From: Rhodothalassium salexigens DSM 2132
GTDB taxonomy: Bacteria > Pseudomonadota > Alphaproteobacteria > Sphingomonadales > Rhodothalassiaceae
NCBI RefSeq assembly: GCF_004341375.1
Contig: NZ_SLXO01000007.1
Span: forward strand, 1 to 64,000
Length of the DNA: 64,000 nucleotides
Direction of reading: 5' to 3'
Shown: one piece after another, positions 7,746-18,708 of the stretch
How the letters are laid out: each line of letters begins with the position of its first letter
Numbering within the stretch: the first letter of the stretch is position 1
Made by a program: the position numbers and the translations under genes
Notes under the pieces: generated by a model
What the model was told of the DNA's origin: nothing
What the model saw: the letters and a program-made list of their open reading frames with translations, nothing else
Database searches by the model: none

Positions 7746-8597
7746 ATGAGAATGCTTCGCGCCCAGCCGGGCGCCGCGCTGCAACCATACATTGACAACG
7801 TTTTCCACCTGTTCATCGCCGAGACCGGCACGACGGTCTTGACCGACCGTATCCTGCCGCAGATCCCCACCATCTATGTCTTTCTGGACGGTCGCGGGGG
7901 CCTGACGGCGGATGCCGGACGCTGGTTCGGCCCAACCCAGGCGGTGCTGGCCGGGCCGCTGACCCGACCGGTGGAAATCGTGCTGGAACCGCCGGTCGCC
8001 GTCGCCGGCTTCGGCCTGCGCCCGTCGGGCTGGGACGCGCTGGTGGCCTGCCCGGTGGCCCAGATGGTCGACCGCATCGCCGACCATGGCCAGGTGGCCG
8101 CCGAGGATTTGAGCCACCTACCGGCCCGACTGGCCGGCCTGGCGGCATCGGACGCGCTGGCGCTTCTCGACCGTCACCTGACCGAGCGCATCCGGGCCAA
8201 CGGCACGCCGCCCGACCATCGCGCCGTCGAGATCCGGGAACTGGTCGACCAGGGCCATGTGACCAGCACCAAGGCGTTGAGCGAGCGGCTCGGCCTGAGC
8301 GCCCGCCAGACCAGCCGCTACACCAAGGACAGGTTCGGGATCGAGCCCAAACTGATGATGCGCATCGCGCGCTTTCAACGCGTGGTCGCCCGCATCATGG
8401 CCGAGAACGGCAGCGCGGGCGCACCCGGTGACTGGCTTTACGCCGAATACACCGACCACGCTCACTTCACGCGCGATTTCAAGCACTTCGCCGGCACGAC
8501 CCCGGCCCGCTACTTCGCCGAGCCACACCCTCTCTGGCACAGCGTCTGGGCCAGCAAGGCCGACCTGTTCAGCGACCAGGAGGCATACGCCGAGTGA
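7746..8597 (+). CDS. AraC-family transcriptional regulator
   Basis: A 283-residue regulator with a C-terminal AraC-type double helix-turn-helix. The first helix-turn-helix is in TKALSERLGLSARQTSRYTKDRFG and the second in DWLYAEYTDHAHFTRDFKHFAGTTPARYF, the signature half of the family (D-x-x-H-F-x-R-x-F-K-x-x-x-G-x-x-P). The N-terminal part (PYIDNVFHLF ... PTIYVFLDGRGG) resembles the small cupin-like sensor domain found in DUF6597-type AraC proteins; its ligand is unknown. It stands alone downstream of a strong terminator and converges with the S9 peptidase gene, overlapping its 3' end by 29 bp. The target genes cannot be inferred from context. Confidence 0.9.
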   Translation: MRMLRAQPGAALQPYIDNVFHLFIAETGTTVLTDRILPQIPTIYVFLDGRGGLTADAGRWFGPTQAVLAGPLTRPVEIVLEPPVAVAGFGLRPSGWDALVACPVAQMVDRIADHGQVAAEDLSHLPARLAGLAASDALALLDRHLTERIRANGTPPDHRAVEIRELVDQGHVTSTKALSERLGLSARQTSRYTKDRFGIEPKLMMRIARFQRVVARIMAENGSAGAPGDWLYAEYTDHAHFTRDFKHFAGTTPARYFAEPHPLWHSVWASKADLFSDQEAYAE

Positions 8598-10920
8598 AGA
8601 AGTCGAGCGCGTCGCGCCACAGATGGGCGCGGGTGTCGGTGCCGCGAATGCCGTGGCGCTTGCCCGGATAGCCCATCAGATCGAAGCGCACCCGCCGGTC
8701 CTGCAACGCCGAGATCAACTTGACGCTGTGGTCGAAGAACACATTGTCGTCGGCCATGCCGTGGACCAGCATCAAGCGGTCGTCGCGGAACCCGTCCAGA
8801 TACCGGAACACGTTCGACGGGGCATAGCCGTCATGGTCCTGGGGCAGGCCCAGGAAGCGCTCGGTGTAATGGGTGTCGTAGAGCGTCCAGTCGGTCACCG
8901 GCGCCACCGACAGCCCGGCGGCGAAGCGCTCGGGCGCCTGGGCCAGCAGCATCAGCGTCATGTAACCGCCATAGGACCAGCCCCAGACGCCGACGCGCTC
9001 GGGGTCGGCGATGCCGGCGTCGATCAGATGGTCGAGCCCGGCCAACTGGTCCGCCACCTCGGCACGGCCCATCTGGCGATAGATCGCGCCCTCGAACGCC
9101 TGGCCGCGATTGGCCGAGCCGCGATTGTCGAGCGCCATCACCGCATAGCCCTGGCGCGCCAGGATCTGGTTGAAGTCGAGCGACCAGCTTTTCGACACCC
9201 GCTGCACCCCCGGCCCGCCATAGACCGCGATCACCGTGGGATAGCGCCGCCCGGCTTTATAGTCGGCGGGCAGGCGCAGGCTGTAGTGCAAGGCGGTGCC
9301 ATCCTCGGCCTCGATGGTGCCGAAACGCACCGGCGCATGGGTCTCAAGATAGGGCGCATAGGGATGATCCGCGCCGAGCCGGTTCTCAGACAGATAGGCC
9401 ACCCGCTCGCCCTCGGCGGTCAGCAGCGCCACCCGCGGCGGCGTGTCGGGGGCCGAATAGCGGTCGACCACGAAACGCCCGTCGGGCGACACGCTGGCGC
9501 TGTGCCAGCCCGCCGGCCGGGTCACCCGCTCCATGTCCTCGGGCGCAGGGTCGAGCGGCACCCGATAGAAATGGCGCTCGACCGGCGTGTCGGCATTGGC
9601 GGTGAAATAGACCCAGCCGCCGGCCTCGTCGACGCTGGGGCTCGACAGCACCGCCCAGGCGCCACGGGTCAGCCGCGCCATGGTCGCGCTTTCCACGTCG
9701 ACCCGGTACAGCTGGGGATAGCCCGAGCGCTCCGAGGTCCACAAGAACGCCCGGCCGTCGTCCACGAACACCGGATTGTGGTGGATATTGACCCAGGTGT
9801 CGGCGGTTTCGGTCAACAATGTCTCGACCGCGCCGGTGTCGACCGCCACCGACAGCAGGTCGAGCCGCTTCTGGTCGCGGCTTTGGCGCTGCACGGTCAC
9901 CCGCGCGCTGTCGGGCATCCAGGCGACGCGCGCGATATAGCTCGACGAATCGGCGCCAACGCCCAGCGCCCGGTCGCCGCCACCATCGGGGGCGACCACC
10001 CGCAACGCGACCAGCGCATTGTCGGTGCCGGCGAAGGGATAGCGCTGCGCCACCGTGGTCACGCCGCCATCGGCCGCCACCTCGTACCGCGCCACTTCCG
10101 CCACCGGCGAGCGGTCGACCCGGGCATAGACGATGCGGCTGTCGTCGGGCGCCCACCAATAGCCGGTGGTACGCTTCATCTCCTCCTGGGCCACGAACTC
10201 GGCGCGCGCATTGATGATCGCGCCGTCGCTATCCTCGGGCACCCGGGTCACCCGGGTCTCGGCGCCGCTGTCCAGGTCGATCACATAAAGGTCGGCGTCG
10301 CGCACGAACGACACATAGCGCCCCTGGGGCGAGAATTTGGCGTCGGTCTCGGTGGCCCCGGTCTCGGTCAGGCGGCGCACCGTGCCGCCGGGCCCATCGC
10401 CGCCGGCCGCCTCGGGCGTCAGCAGATAGAGATCGCCGCCCAAGGGGAACAGCAGGCTCTGCCCGTCGGGCGACCATTGATAGGCGACGATGCCCGAGCC
10501 GGTGATGCGCTGGCGCTCGCGCCGCGCCTTCTCCACCTCGCTCAACGCTTCCGCCTCGCCGCCGAGCAGCGCCTGGGCGTCGGCGAGCTTGGCGGCCCGG
10601 CCGGTCTCCAGGTCATGGGCCCACAGATCGCGCACGGTGGCGTCGTCGTCGCGGCCCTTGAGATAGGTGACCAGCCGCCCGTCGGGCGAGAACCGCACCG
10701 AGGAGATGGTGGCGCCGCTGAGGCTCGGGCTCGCCACCAACCGGTCTATGGTCAGCCGGCCGGCCTCGGCCTGCGCGTCGCCGGCTTCGGCAGCGCTCGC
10801 CCCCGCCGGCGCCTCGGCCAGCGCCGGCAAGGCCACCGTGGCCGCCACCAACGCGGCCGCCCAGCGCCGTCCCAACCGTCGTCCCGCCTGACGCCCGTCC
10901 GTTGACCAGTCCTGACTCAT
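8569..10920 (-). CDS. S9 family prolyl oligopeptidase, DPP-IV-like (exported)
   Basis: A 783-residue serine peptidase that probably removes dipeptides from peptides in the periplasm. Residues about 15-40 (RRWAAALVAATVALPALAEAPAGA) look like a Sec signal peptide. An eight-bladed propeller-type DPPIV_N domain follows, with the dipeptidyl-peptidase Glu-Glu motif in FVAQEEMKRTTGYWWAPDD. The C-terminal peptidase S9 domain has the nucleophile in WGWSYGGYM, an Asp in GMADDNVFFDH and a His in GKRHGI. These support the DPP-IV subfamily rather than prolyl endopeptidase. The gene stands alone, convergent with the AraC-type gene (29-bp overlap at the 3' ends) and divergent from the FecI-like gene. Confidence 0.94.
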   Translation of the reverse strand: MSQDWSTDGRQAGRRLGRRWAAALVAATVALPALAEAPAGASAAEAGDAQAEAGRLTIDRLVASPSLSGATISSVRFSPDGRLVTYLKGRDDDATVRDLWAHDLETGRAAKLADAQALLGGEAEALSEVEKARRERQRITGSGIVAYQWSPDGQSLLFPLGGDLYLLTPEAAGGDGPGGTVRRLTETGATETDAKFSPQGRYVSFVRDADLYVIDLDSGAETRVTRVPEDSDGAIINARAEFVAQEEMKRTTGYWWAPDDSRIVYARVDRSPVAEVARYEVAADGGVTTVAQRYPFAGTDNALVALRVVAPDGGGDRALGVGADSSSYIARVAWMPDSARVTVQRQSRDQKRLDLLSVAVDTGAVETLLTETADTWVNIHHNPVFVDDGRAFLWTSERSGYPQLYRVDVESATMARLTRGAWAVLSSPSVDEAGGWVYFTANADTPVERHFYRVPLDPAPEDMERVTRPAGWHSASVSPDGRFVVDRYSAPDTPPRVALLTAEGERVAYLSENRLGADHPYAPYLETHAPVRFGTIEAEDGTALHYSLRLPADYKAGRRYPTVIAVYGGPGVQRVSKSWSLDFNQILARQGYAVMALDNRGSANRGQAFEGAIYRQMGRAEVADQLAGLDHLIDAGIADPERVGVWGWSYGGYMTLMLLAQAPERFAAGLSVAPVTDWTLYDTHYTERFLGLPQDHDGYAPSNVFRYLDGFRDDRLMLVHGMADDNVFFDHSVKLISALQDRRVRFDLMGYPGKRHGIRGTDTRAHLWRDALDFFTRRMPPGR

Positions 10921-11077
10921 GGTGCCTCCTTGCTACGCGCCGGCGCGTCGGCCGGCCAGATCCTCGAGTCATCGGTAGCCGCAGCCCCGATAGACGGGCG
11001 AAAGGCAAGCATGGTCCGGGCGATAGCGCAAGGCTCTTGCCTCGCCCCCCAGCCTTGGGTTTAGGCTAAGCGCGACG

Positions 11078-11088
11078 CTGTCAGACAG
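11078..11088. promoter_or_regulatory. Palindrome upstream of the FecI-like gene
   Basis: CTGTCAGACAG is a perfect 5-1-5 palindrome 11 bp before the ATG at 11100; a second imperfect dyad (AGCCT ... AGGCT) spans 11051-11067. The position suits an operator or a 5' UTR hairpin. The gene has no clear Shine-Dalgarno sequence, so the dyad could matter for translation. No function is shown. Confidence 0.3.
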
Positions 11089-11099
11089 GGCTTTGCCGC

Positions 11100-11483
11100 A
11101 TGACCCGCAAGCATGGCGACGACGGGCCACCGGGCCAGGAACCGGGTGCCTTGACCGGCACGGCCGATGGGCGTGCGGGCGCCGGTGTGCCGGCCGAAAC
11201 GCCGATCCGCCGCGCCGGGTCGTCCGCAAGCGTGCCGCTATCGCCGTCGCAGCGGGCGTGTTTGGCCCGTGCCATTGAGGGGCTGCCGCGTCGGGCGCGG
11301 GCGGCGTTTCTGCTGCATCGCTTCGATGGCTTGAGCTATGGCGAGGTCGCCCGCCGCCTCAACACCTCCCCCGCCAAGGTGGAACGCGACGTGGCCCGCG
11401 GTCTGGACGCCTGTCGTCGGGCGCTGACCCCGCTGCCGCCGGCGCCGCGCTCGACCATGCCCCGTTCAGCGATGGGGGTTTGA
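11100..11483 (+). CDS. FecI-like protein with only sigma region 4 (helix-turn-helix)
   Basis: A 127-residue protein whose residues about 45-112 match ECF sigma-factor region 4: LSPSQRACLARAIEGLPRRARAAFLLHRFDGLSYGEVARRLNTSPAKVERDVARGLDACRRAL carries the FecI-type L-x-G-L-S-Y-x-E-V-A-x-x-L-x-x-S-x-x-x-V-E signature. There is no sigma region 2, so it cannot be a complete sigma factor; the first 45 residues are low-complexity Gly/Ala/Pro. No region-2 sequence is seen in any frame upstream to the divergent peptidase gene. The next gene, 3 bp downstream, is a similarly shortened FecR-like protein. Start choice is uncertain since no ribosome binding site is visible. It could be a minimal regulator or a relic. 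Confidence 0.75.
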   Translation: MTRKHGDDGPPGQEPGALTGTADGRAGAGVPAETPIRRAGSSASVPLSPSQRACLARAIEGLPRRARAAFLLHRFDGLSYGEVARRLNTSPAKVERDVARGLDACRRALTPLPPAPRSTMPRSAMGV

Positions 11484-11486
11484 GCG

Positions 11487-11831
11487 ATGCCGGGCTGCGC
11501 CATGCCGAAATCCGCCATGCCAACGCCGCCCGGTCGGCCGACACCCCTGAACAGGGACACCGCGCTGCGCCAAGCCGCCGGGTGGTTGGCCCGTCTGCGC
11601 GCCGACGACGCGGGCGAGCGCGACCGCGAGGCGTGGCGCCGCTGGCGTGACGACAATCTCATGCACCGCCGCGCCTTCGAGGACGTGACCCGGGTCTGGG
11701 CCGCGCTCGACGGCCTGGGCGACGACACCCCCGCCCTGCCCAGCGCCCCCGACCGCAGCCTGCCGGTGACGGTGGCCACCGCCTGCGCGACCGTGGCTTT
11801 GGCCGCGTTGATTATTATCCGAATTCTGTAA
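11487..11831 (+). CDS. Truncated FecR-like protein (DUF4880 plus one membrane segment)
   Basis: A 114-residue protein. Residues about 27-75 match the cytoplasmic anti-sigma part of FecR proteins (DUF4880): AAGWLARLRADDAGERDREAWRRWRDDNLMHRRAFEDVTRVW. Residues about 92-114 (LPVTVATACATVALAALIIIRIL) form one transmembrane helix, and the protein ends there. The periplasmic FecR domain of a normal 300-residue FecR is missing, and the 87 bp before the next gene are too short to hide it. It follows the FecI-like gene by 3 bp. In normal systems FecR relays a signal from a TonB-dependent receptor to FecI; no receptor is adjacent here. Confidence 0.75.
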   Translation: MPGCAMPKSAMPTPPGRPTPLNRDTALRQAAGWLARLRADDAGERDREAWRRWRDDNLMHRRAFEDVTRVWAALDGLGDDTPALPSAPDRSLPVTVATACATVALAALIIIRIL

Positions 11832-11918
11832 CACTGCCGGTCGTCGGGCAGCGGAGAGGCCAGCGCGCCGTCCTCGCCCGGCGCGCCGGGCTTGTGCCGT
11901 TTGCGAGAGCTTCCCCCG

Positions 11919-12863
11919 ATGACCGACCATCCGCCCGACCAGCCCCCCGCGTCCCGACCAGCGGCCAGCGACGCCACCGCCATGGCCGGCATCGAGCCGC
12001 GCGTCGAACCGGCCACGCTGACCAGCGCCGACGGCCTGACGCTGTTCTATCGCGACTATGCGCCGGGGCCCGAGGCGGCGCCGGGCGCGCGGCCGCTGCT
12101 GTGCCTGCACGGGCTGACCCGCAACAGCGCCGACTTCGCCGACTTCGCCGCCCATATGGCGGCCAGCCGCCGGGTGGTCGCCGCCGACATACGCGGGCGC
12201 GGCAGGTCGGACTGGGCCGCCGACCCCGACAGCTACGCCCTGCCCACCTATGTGGCCGACGTGACCGCGCTGATGACCCATGCCCGGCTCGACCGCGCGG
12301 TGGTGGTCGGCACCTCCATGGGCGGGCTGATCGCCATGGGGCTGGCGGCCACGGTGCCGGCGCGCCTGGCCGGCGTGGTCTTGAACGATATCGGCGCCGA
12401 GATCGGCGTCGCCGGGCTCAACCGCATCGCCGGCTATGTGGGCAAGGACACGGCATTCCCCTCCTGGGACGCCGCGACTGCGGCGGTGCGCGCGCTCAAC
12501 GCGCCGTTCTTCGCCGACTTCAGCGATACCCAATGGGCCACCTGGACCCGCCGGCTGTGCCGCGAACGGGCCGACGGCACGGTGGCCTTCGACTATGACC
12601 CGGCGATCGCCCGGTCGCTCGGCGGCGCGGCGACCGTGCCCGCCGACCTGTGGGGCGCCTTCGACGCCCTTCTGCCGCTTCCCACCCTGGCCGTGCGCGG
12701 GGCGATGTCGGACATCCTGACCGACCAAACGCTCGCCGCCATGGTGACCCGCAAACCCGACCTGGAAACGGTCGTGGTCGAGAACCGCGGACACACCCCG
12801 ACCTTGACGGAGCCCGCGGTTCTGTCTTCCCTGCATCGCTTTTTGAAAGGATTGGACACATGA
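11919..12863 (+). CDS. Alpha/beta-fold hydrolase
   Basis: A 314-residue hydrolase of unknown substrate. The fold motifs are LLCLHGLTRNSADF (oxyanion-hole HG), DIRGRGRSDW, and the nucleophile elbow VVVGTSMGGLIAMG with Ser133. Asp265 (GAMSDILT) and His292 (ENRGHTPTLTEP) complete the triad. I chose the ATG at 11919 over a TTG at 11892 because the family homology starts well inside and GAGAG precedes the ATG. The stop overlaps the threonine ammonia-lyase start (ATGA at 12860-12863), so the two are translationally coupled. Families of similar sequence include haloperoxidase-like esterases and enol-lactone hydrolases; the sequence does not decide between them. Confidence 0.88.
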   Translation: MTDHPPDQPPASRPAASDATAMAGIEPRVEPATLTSADGLTLFYRDYAPGPEAAPGARPLLCLHGLTRNSADFADFAAHMAASRRVVAADIRGRGRSDWAADPDSYALPTYVADVTALMTHARLDRAVVVGTSMGGLIAMGLAATVPARLAGVVLNDIGAEIGVAGLNRIAGYVGKDTAFPSWDAATAAVRALNAPFFADFSDTQWATWTRRLCRERADGTVAFDYDPAIARSLGGAATVPADLWGAFDALLPLPTLAVRGAMSDILTDQTLAAMVTRKPDLETVVVENRGHTPTLTEPAVLSSLHRFLKGLDT

Positions 12864-14155
12864 CAGCCGATGCCCCACCGTCCGCCGCCCTGAAGCCGGC
12901 CCCGGCCGCCGCCGGGGGGCAAGCGGTGATTACCATCGACGACGTGCGCCAGGCCGCCGAGACGATCCGCGGCGCCGTCATCGAAACGCCGGCCGCCGCC
13001 TCGGCCACCCTGTCGGCGATCCTGGGCATCGACATCGCGCTCAAGTTCGAGATTTTCCAGTTCACCGGCGCGTTCAAGGAACGCGGCGCGCTGAACCGCC
13101 TGCTCGCCTTGACCGAGGCCGAACGCGCCGCCGGGGTGATCGCCATGAGTGCCGGCAACCACGCCCAGGGCGTCGCCTATCACGCCCGGCGCCTGGGCAT
13201 CCCGGCAACCATCGTCATGCCGCGCGGCACGCCGTTCACCAAGATCCGCGGCACCGAGGATCTGGGCGCCAATGTGGTGGTCGAGGGTGCCAGCCTGGTC
13301 GAAGCGGCGGCGGCGGCCGAACGCCTGCGCGCCGCCGGCGGGCTGACCTTCATCCACCCCTATGACGACCCGCTGGTGATCGCGGGCCAGGGCACGGTGG
13401 CGCTGGAGTTCCTCGCCCAGGTGCCCGACCTGGACCGGCTGGTGGTGCCGATCGGCGGCGGCGGCTTGATCGCCGGCATGGCGGTGGCCGCCAAGACGAT
13501 CAAGCCCGAGATCGAGATCGTCGGCGTCCAGACCGAAGCCTATCCGTCCATGCGCGAGGTGCTGGCGGGCCGCGATTTCACGCCGCTGCGCCACACCATC
13601 GCCGAGGGCATCGCGGTCAAGACGCCGGGCACGCTGACCCGCCAGATCGTCGCCGACCTGGTCGACGACATCGTGCTGGTCGACGAGGCGCATCTGGAGA
13701 CCGCGATCAACAATCTGATCGAGATCGAGAAGGTGGTGGTGGAGGGCGCCGGGGCCGCCGGGCTCGCCGCCCTGCTCCAGCACCCCGAGCGGTTCCGCGA
13801 CGGCAAGAAGGCCGGCCTGGTGCTGTGCGGCGGCAATATCGACAGCCGCGCGCTGGTCGCCTGCGTGTCGCGCCAGTTGGAGCGCGACGGCCGCTTGTCG
13901 CGGCTGCGGGTGATCGCCCTCGACCAGCCGGGCAGCCTGGCCGAGACCAGCCGCATCGTCGCCGAGGCCGGCGCCAATGTGCTTGAAGTGTTCCACCGGC
14001 GCCAGTTCGCCACCGTGCCGGTCAAGTATATCGAGTTCGACGTGGTGGTGGAGACCAAGGACCGCCAGCACACGGCGCGCCTGATCGACGACCTGGAACG
14101 CCAGGGCATCGAGGTGGAGAACATCACCTATCTGGAACGCCCGCCGCGCGCCTGA
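12860..14155 (+). CDS. Threonine ammonia-lyase (PLP-dependent, with C-terminal ACT domain)
   Basis: Deaminates threonine to 2-oxobutanoate, the first step towards isoleucine or a threonine breakdown route. The 431-residue protein has the PLP lysine Lys73 in FTGAFKERGALN, the SAGNHAQGVAYHA loop, the glycine-rich phosphate-binding loop VPIGGGGLIAG, and a single ACT domain in the last 85 residues (LRVIALDQPGSLAETSRIV...), the usual site of allosteric control. This is the roughly 400-residue ilvA/tdcB-type form rather than the 500-residue E. coli IlvA with two ACT-like domains. The start at 12860 overlaps the hydrolase stop by ATGA; a longer frame from 12650 lies inside the hydrolase gene and is rejected. 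Confidence 0.93.
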   Translation: MTADAPPSAALKPAPAAAGGQAVITIDDVRQAAETIRGAVIETPAAASATLSAILGIDIALKFEIFQFTGAFKERGALNRLLALTEAERAAGVIAMSAGNHAQGVAYHARRLGIPATIVMPRGTPFTKIRGTEDLGANVVVEGASLVEAAAAAERLRAAGGLTFIHPYDDPLVIAGQGTVALEFLAQVPDLDRLVVPIGGGGLIAGMAVAAKTIKPEIEIVGVQTEAYPSMREVLAGRDFTPLRHTIAEGIAVKTPGTLTRQIVADLVDDIVLVDEAHLETAINNLIEIEKVVVEGAGAAGLAALLQHPERFRDGKKAGLVLCGGNIDSRALVACVSRQLERDGRLSRLRVIALDQPGSLAETSRIVAEAGANVLEVFHRRQFATVPVKYIEFDVVVETKDRQHTARLIDDLERQGIEVENITYLERPPRA

Positions 14156-14172
14156 CCGGTGCTAAATCCCGC

Positions 14173-14198
14173 CCGCCGGCCCACGCCCGGGCCGGCGG
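14173..14198 (+). repeat. GC-rich hairpin downstream of threonine ammonia-lyase; arms repeated at 21473-21497
   Basis: CCGCCGGCCC (14173-14182) pairs perfectly with GGGCCGGCGG (14189-14198). The same two 10-base arms recur after the M1 aminopeptidase gene. There is no T-run, so it would be a weak or Rho-assisted terminator, or an mRNA 3'-end stabiliser. Position just after the stop codon supports a transcript-end role. Confidence 0.5.
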
Positions 14199-14307
14199 CT
14201 GCCCAAGCCCCGGGCTGGCGCCCCCGCGCCGCCCCGTCACACCGGTTTGCGACGCGACGCGCCCGATCATTGCAGGCACCACCGAGGCCCGCATGTCACC
14301 ACCCCGG

Positions 14308-14340
14308 TCATTGCGAGCGCCTGCGCGACGCAATCCAGGG
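14308..14340. repeat. Possible dispersed intergenic repeat (TCATTGCGAGCG...CGACGCAATCCAG type)
   Basis: The stretch begins TCATTGCGAGCG and ends CGACGCAATCCAGGG; ATTGCG and CGCAAT are inverted arms. It resembles a short palindromic repeat (cattgcgagcg...gcaatccag) that occurs in many copies in various bacterial genomes. Only one copy is in this window, so its repeat nature here is unproven. It sits in the 343-bp gap 14156-14498 between the threonine ammonia-lyase and secA, which otherwise holds only the hairpin at 14173-14198. Confidence 0.4.
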
Positions 14341-14498
14341 CCGTCTGCCCGTTATACCGCCACATCTGGGTGCGGAGAACCGCCGGTAGCGTCCGCAACC
14401 GACGGCTGGGTGGCATCGCGTAAGCGCTCGCCATGGCGGCGAGGCCTTGGGCTGCGCGCGCGACGTGGGACCGGTCCGGCGCGGCGGTCGCCCGGCGC

Positions 14499-17399
<2,901 letters not shown>

Positions 17400-17796
17400 G
17401 ACTACTCCTTGCGATGGTCCGAGGCGACGTGAGCCCGAAACGGCCCGTATCGGCGCGCCGGGCAACCATCCCCCACAAGCCGGGGCAGCGTGGGTCGGTG
17501 CGCGACGGAGACGGGCCGGGGAATGCTAGTCACATAAGAGGGGGCCGGGCTCAAGTCAACCGAACGCCAAGGCTCGCGGGATGGCTCGCGCCAAGCGGCG
17601 GCAGAAGGTTGCAGCTTGAACCATTGCGCCGGCGCGCGGCCGATGATACATCGCCGGCACGCGATGCGAGGGGGTACTCAGACCGGCGCAGGTGCCGGCG
17701 CCGCCGACCGCGATACAAAGCCCGGTGTTTGGCACCGATGCCAGGCAGGGGTGATGCGGCGTGGCCAGCGGTCATTCGAGAGGTGGAGAGAGCGCA

Positions 17797-18423
17797 GTGG
17801 ATTCGTTCGAGTGGAACAAGATTTTCGCCGCCCTGTTGGTCGCCGTTCTGGCCAGTCAGCTCATCGGTTGGTTTTCCGATGCCCTCTATCATAACGAGCC
17901 GCCCGAAAAGCCCGCCTACGCCATCAATGTGCCCGGCGAAGAGGACGACGCCGCGACCGACCAGCAGGCCGAACCCGCCGAGCCCCAGGTGGCGACCATC
18001 GCGGTGCGCCTGCAAGATGCCTCGGCCGACAAGGGCGCGCGCGCGTTCCGCCGCTGTCAGGCGTGCCACAAGATCGGCGACGGCAGTCAACACGGCGTTG
18101 GCCCCGACCTCTACAATGTGGTCGGCAGCGATATCGCCGGTAAGGACGGCTACAACTATTCGACCGCGGTCGCCGGGCTCGAAGGCCAGTGGACCTACGC
18201 CAATCTCGACCGCTGGCTGACCGACCCCCAAGCCATGGGGTCGGGCTCCAAGATGGTCATGAAGGTGGGCGATCCGGACGACCGCGCCGACCTGATCGCC
18301 TATCTGCGCGCCAATACCGATAATCCGCCGGCCTTGCCCGACGCCGCCGCCGGCAGCGAGACCGGCGACAGTGAGACCGCCAACACCGACGCCGCCGCCG
18401 ACAGCCCCCCCGACGAGGGCTGA
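17797..18423 (+). CDS. Membrane-anchored c-type cytochrome (class I)
   Basis: An electron carrier tethered to the periplasmic face of the inner membrane. The 208-residue protein starts with an uncleaved anchor (FEWNKIFAALLVAVLASQLIGWF), then an Ala/Glu/Pro-rich spacer, and a heme domain with CQACH and GVGPDLYNVVG, plus a distal Met in GSKMVMKV. The arrangement resembles CycM/cytochrome c552-type anchored cytochromes that link the bc1 complex to a terminal oxidase. I chose the GTG at 17797 (VDSFEWNK) because GGAGAG precedes it by 6 nt; another GTG at 17761 is less well placed. The C-terminus is a long low-complexity Asp/Ala/Thr tail. It ends before a clear terminator. Confidence 0.9.
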   Translation: MDSFEWNKIFAALLVAVLASQLIGWFSDALYHNEPPEKPAYAINVPGEEDDAATDQQAEPAEPQVATIAVRLQDASADKGARAFRRCQACHKIGDGSQHGVGPDLYNVVGSDIAGKDGYNYSTAVAGLEGQWTYANLDRWLTDPQAMGSGSKMVMKVGDPDDRADLIAYLRANTDNPPALPDAAAGSETGDSETANTDAAADSPPDEG

Positions 18424-18466
18424 CGCCAGCGCGTCGCCGGCACGACAGCCTCCAAGGAGCCCAAAG

Positions 18467-18498
18467 GCAGCCCCCGATCGCCCGGGGGCTGCTTCTTT
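18467..18498 (+). terminator. Intrinsic terminator after the cytochrome c gene
   Basis: GCAGCCCCC (18467-18475) pairs with GGGGGCTGC (18484-18492) around an 8-nt loop, followed by TTCTTT (18493-18498). It lies 43 bp past the cytochrome stop codon, so it very likely ends that transcript. A 9-bp perfect GC-rich stem makes it strong despite the C in the T-run. Confidence 0.8.
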
Positions 18499-18708
18499 GC
18501 CGGTCGGCGCGGCACCCACCTCTGCGCCGCCCAGGGCCGCCCTGGGCCGCCCTGGCAAGCGTCCGCGGCTCCCCTTCCCTGGCCCATGTCACTGCTACCG
18601 CCCCGACCCCTTTAGATCGGGCTAAGCCTTTTGGGGCCTTTTCGGAACTGCTCGAAACTGTATCATGGCCGCCGACGGGACCCTCCCCATCCATTCGGAG
18701 CCGACAGA

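Noticed and set aside
8428-10905. 825-residue plus-strand frame opposite the S9 peptidase
   Set aside because: Antisense shadow with His/Arg/Gly-rich composition; the S9 catalytic triad is on the minus strand.
17400-17796. Possible gene between secA and the cytochrome c gene
   Set aside because: Frames here are short or continue from shadow frames; no ribosome binding site or domain was found apart from the cytochrome start at 17797.
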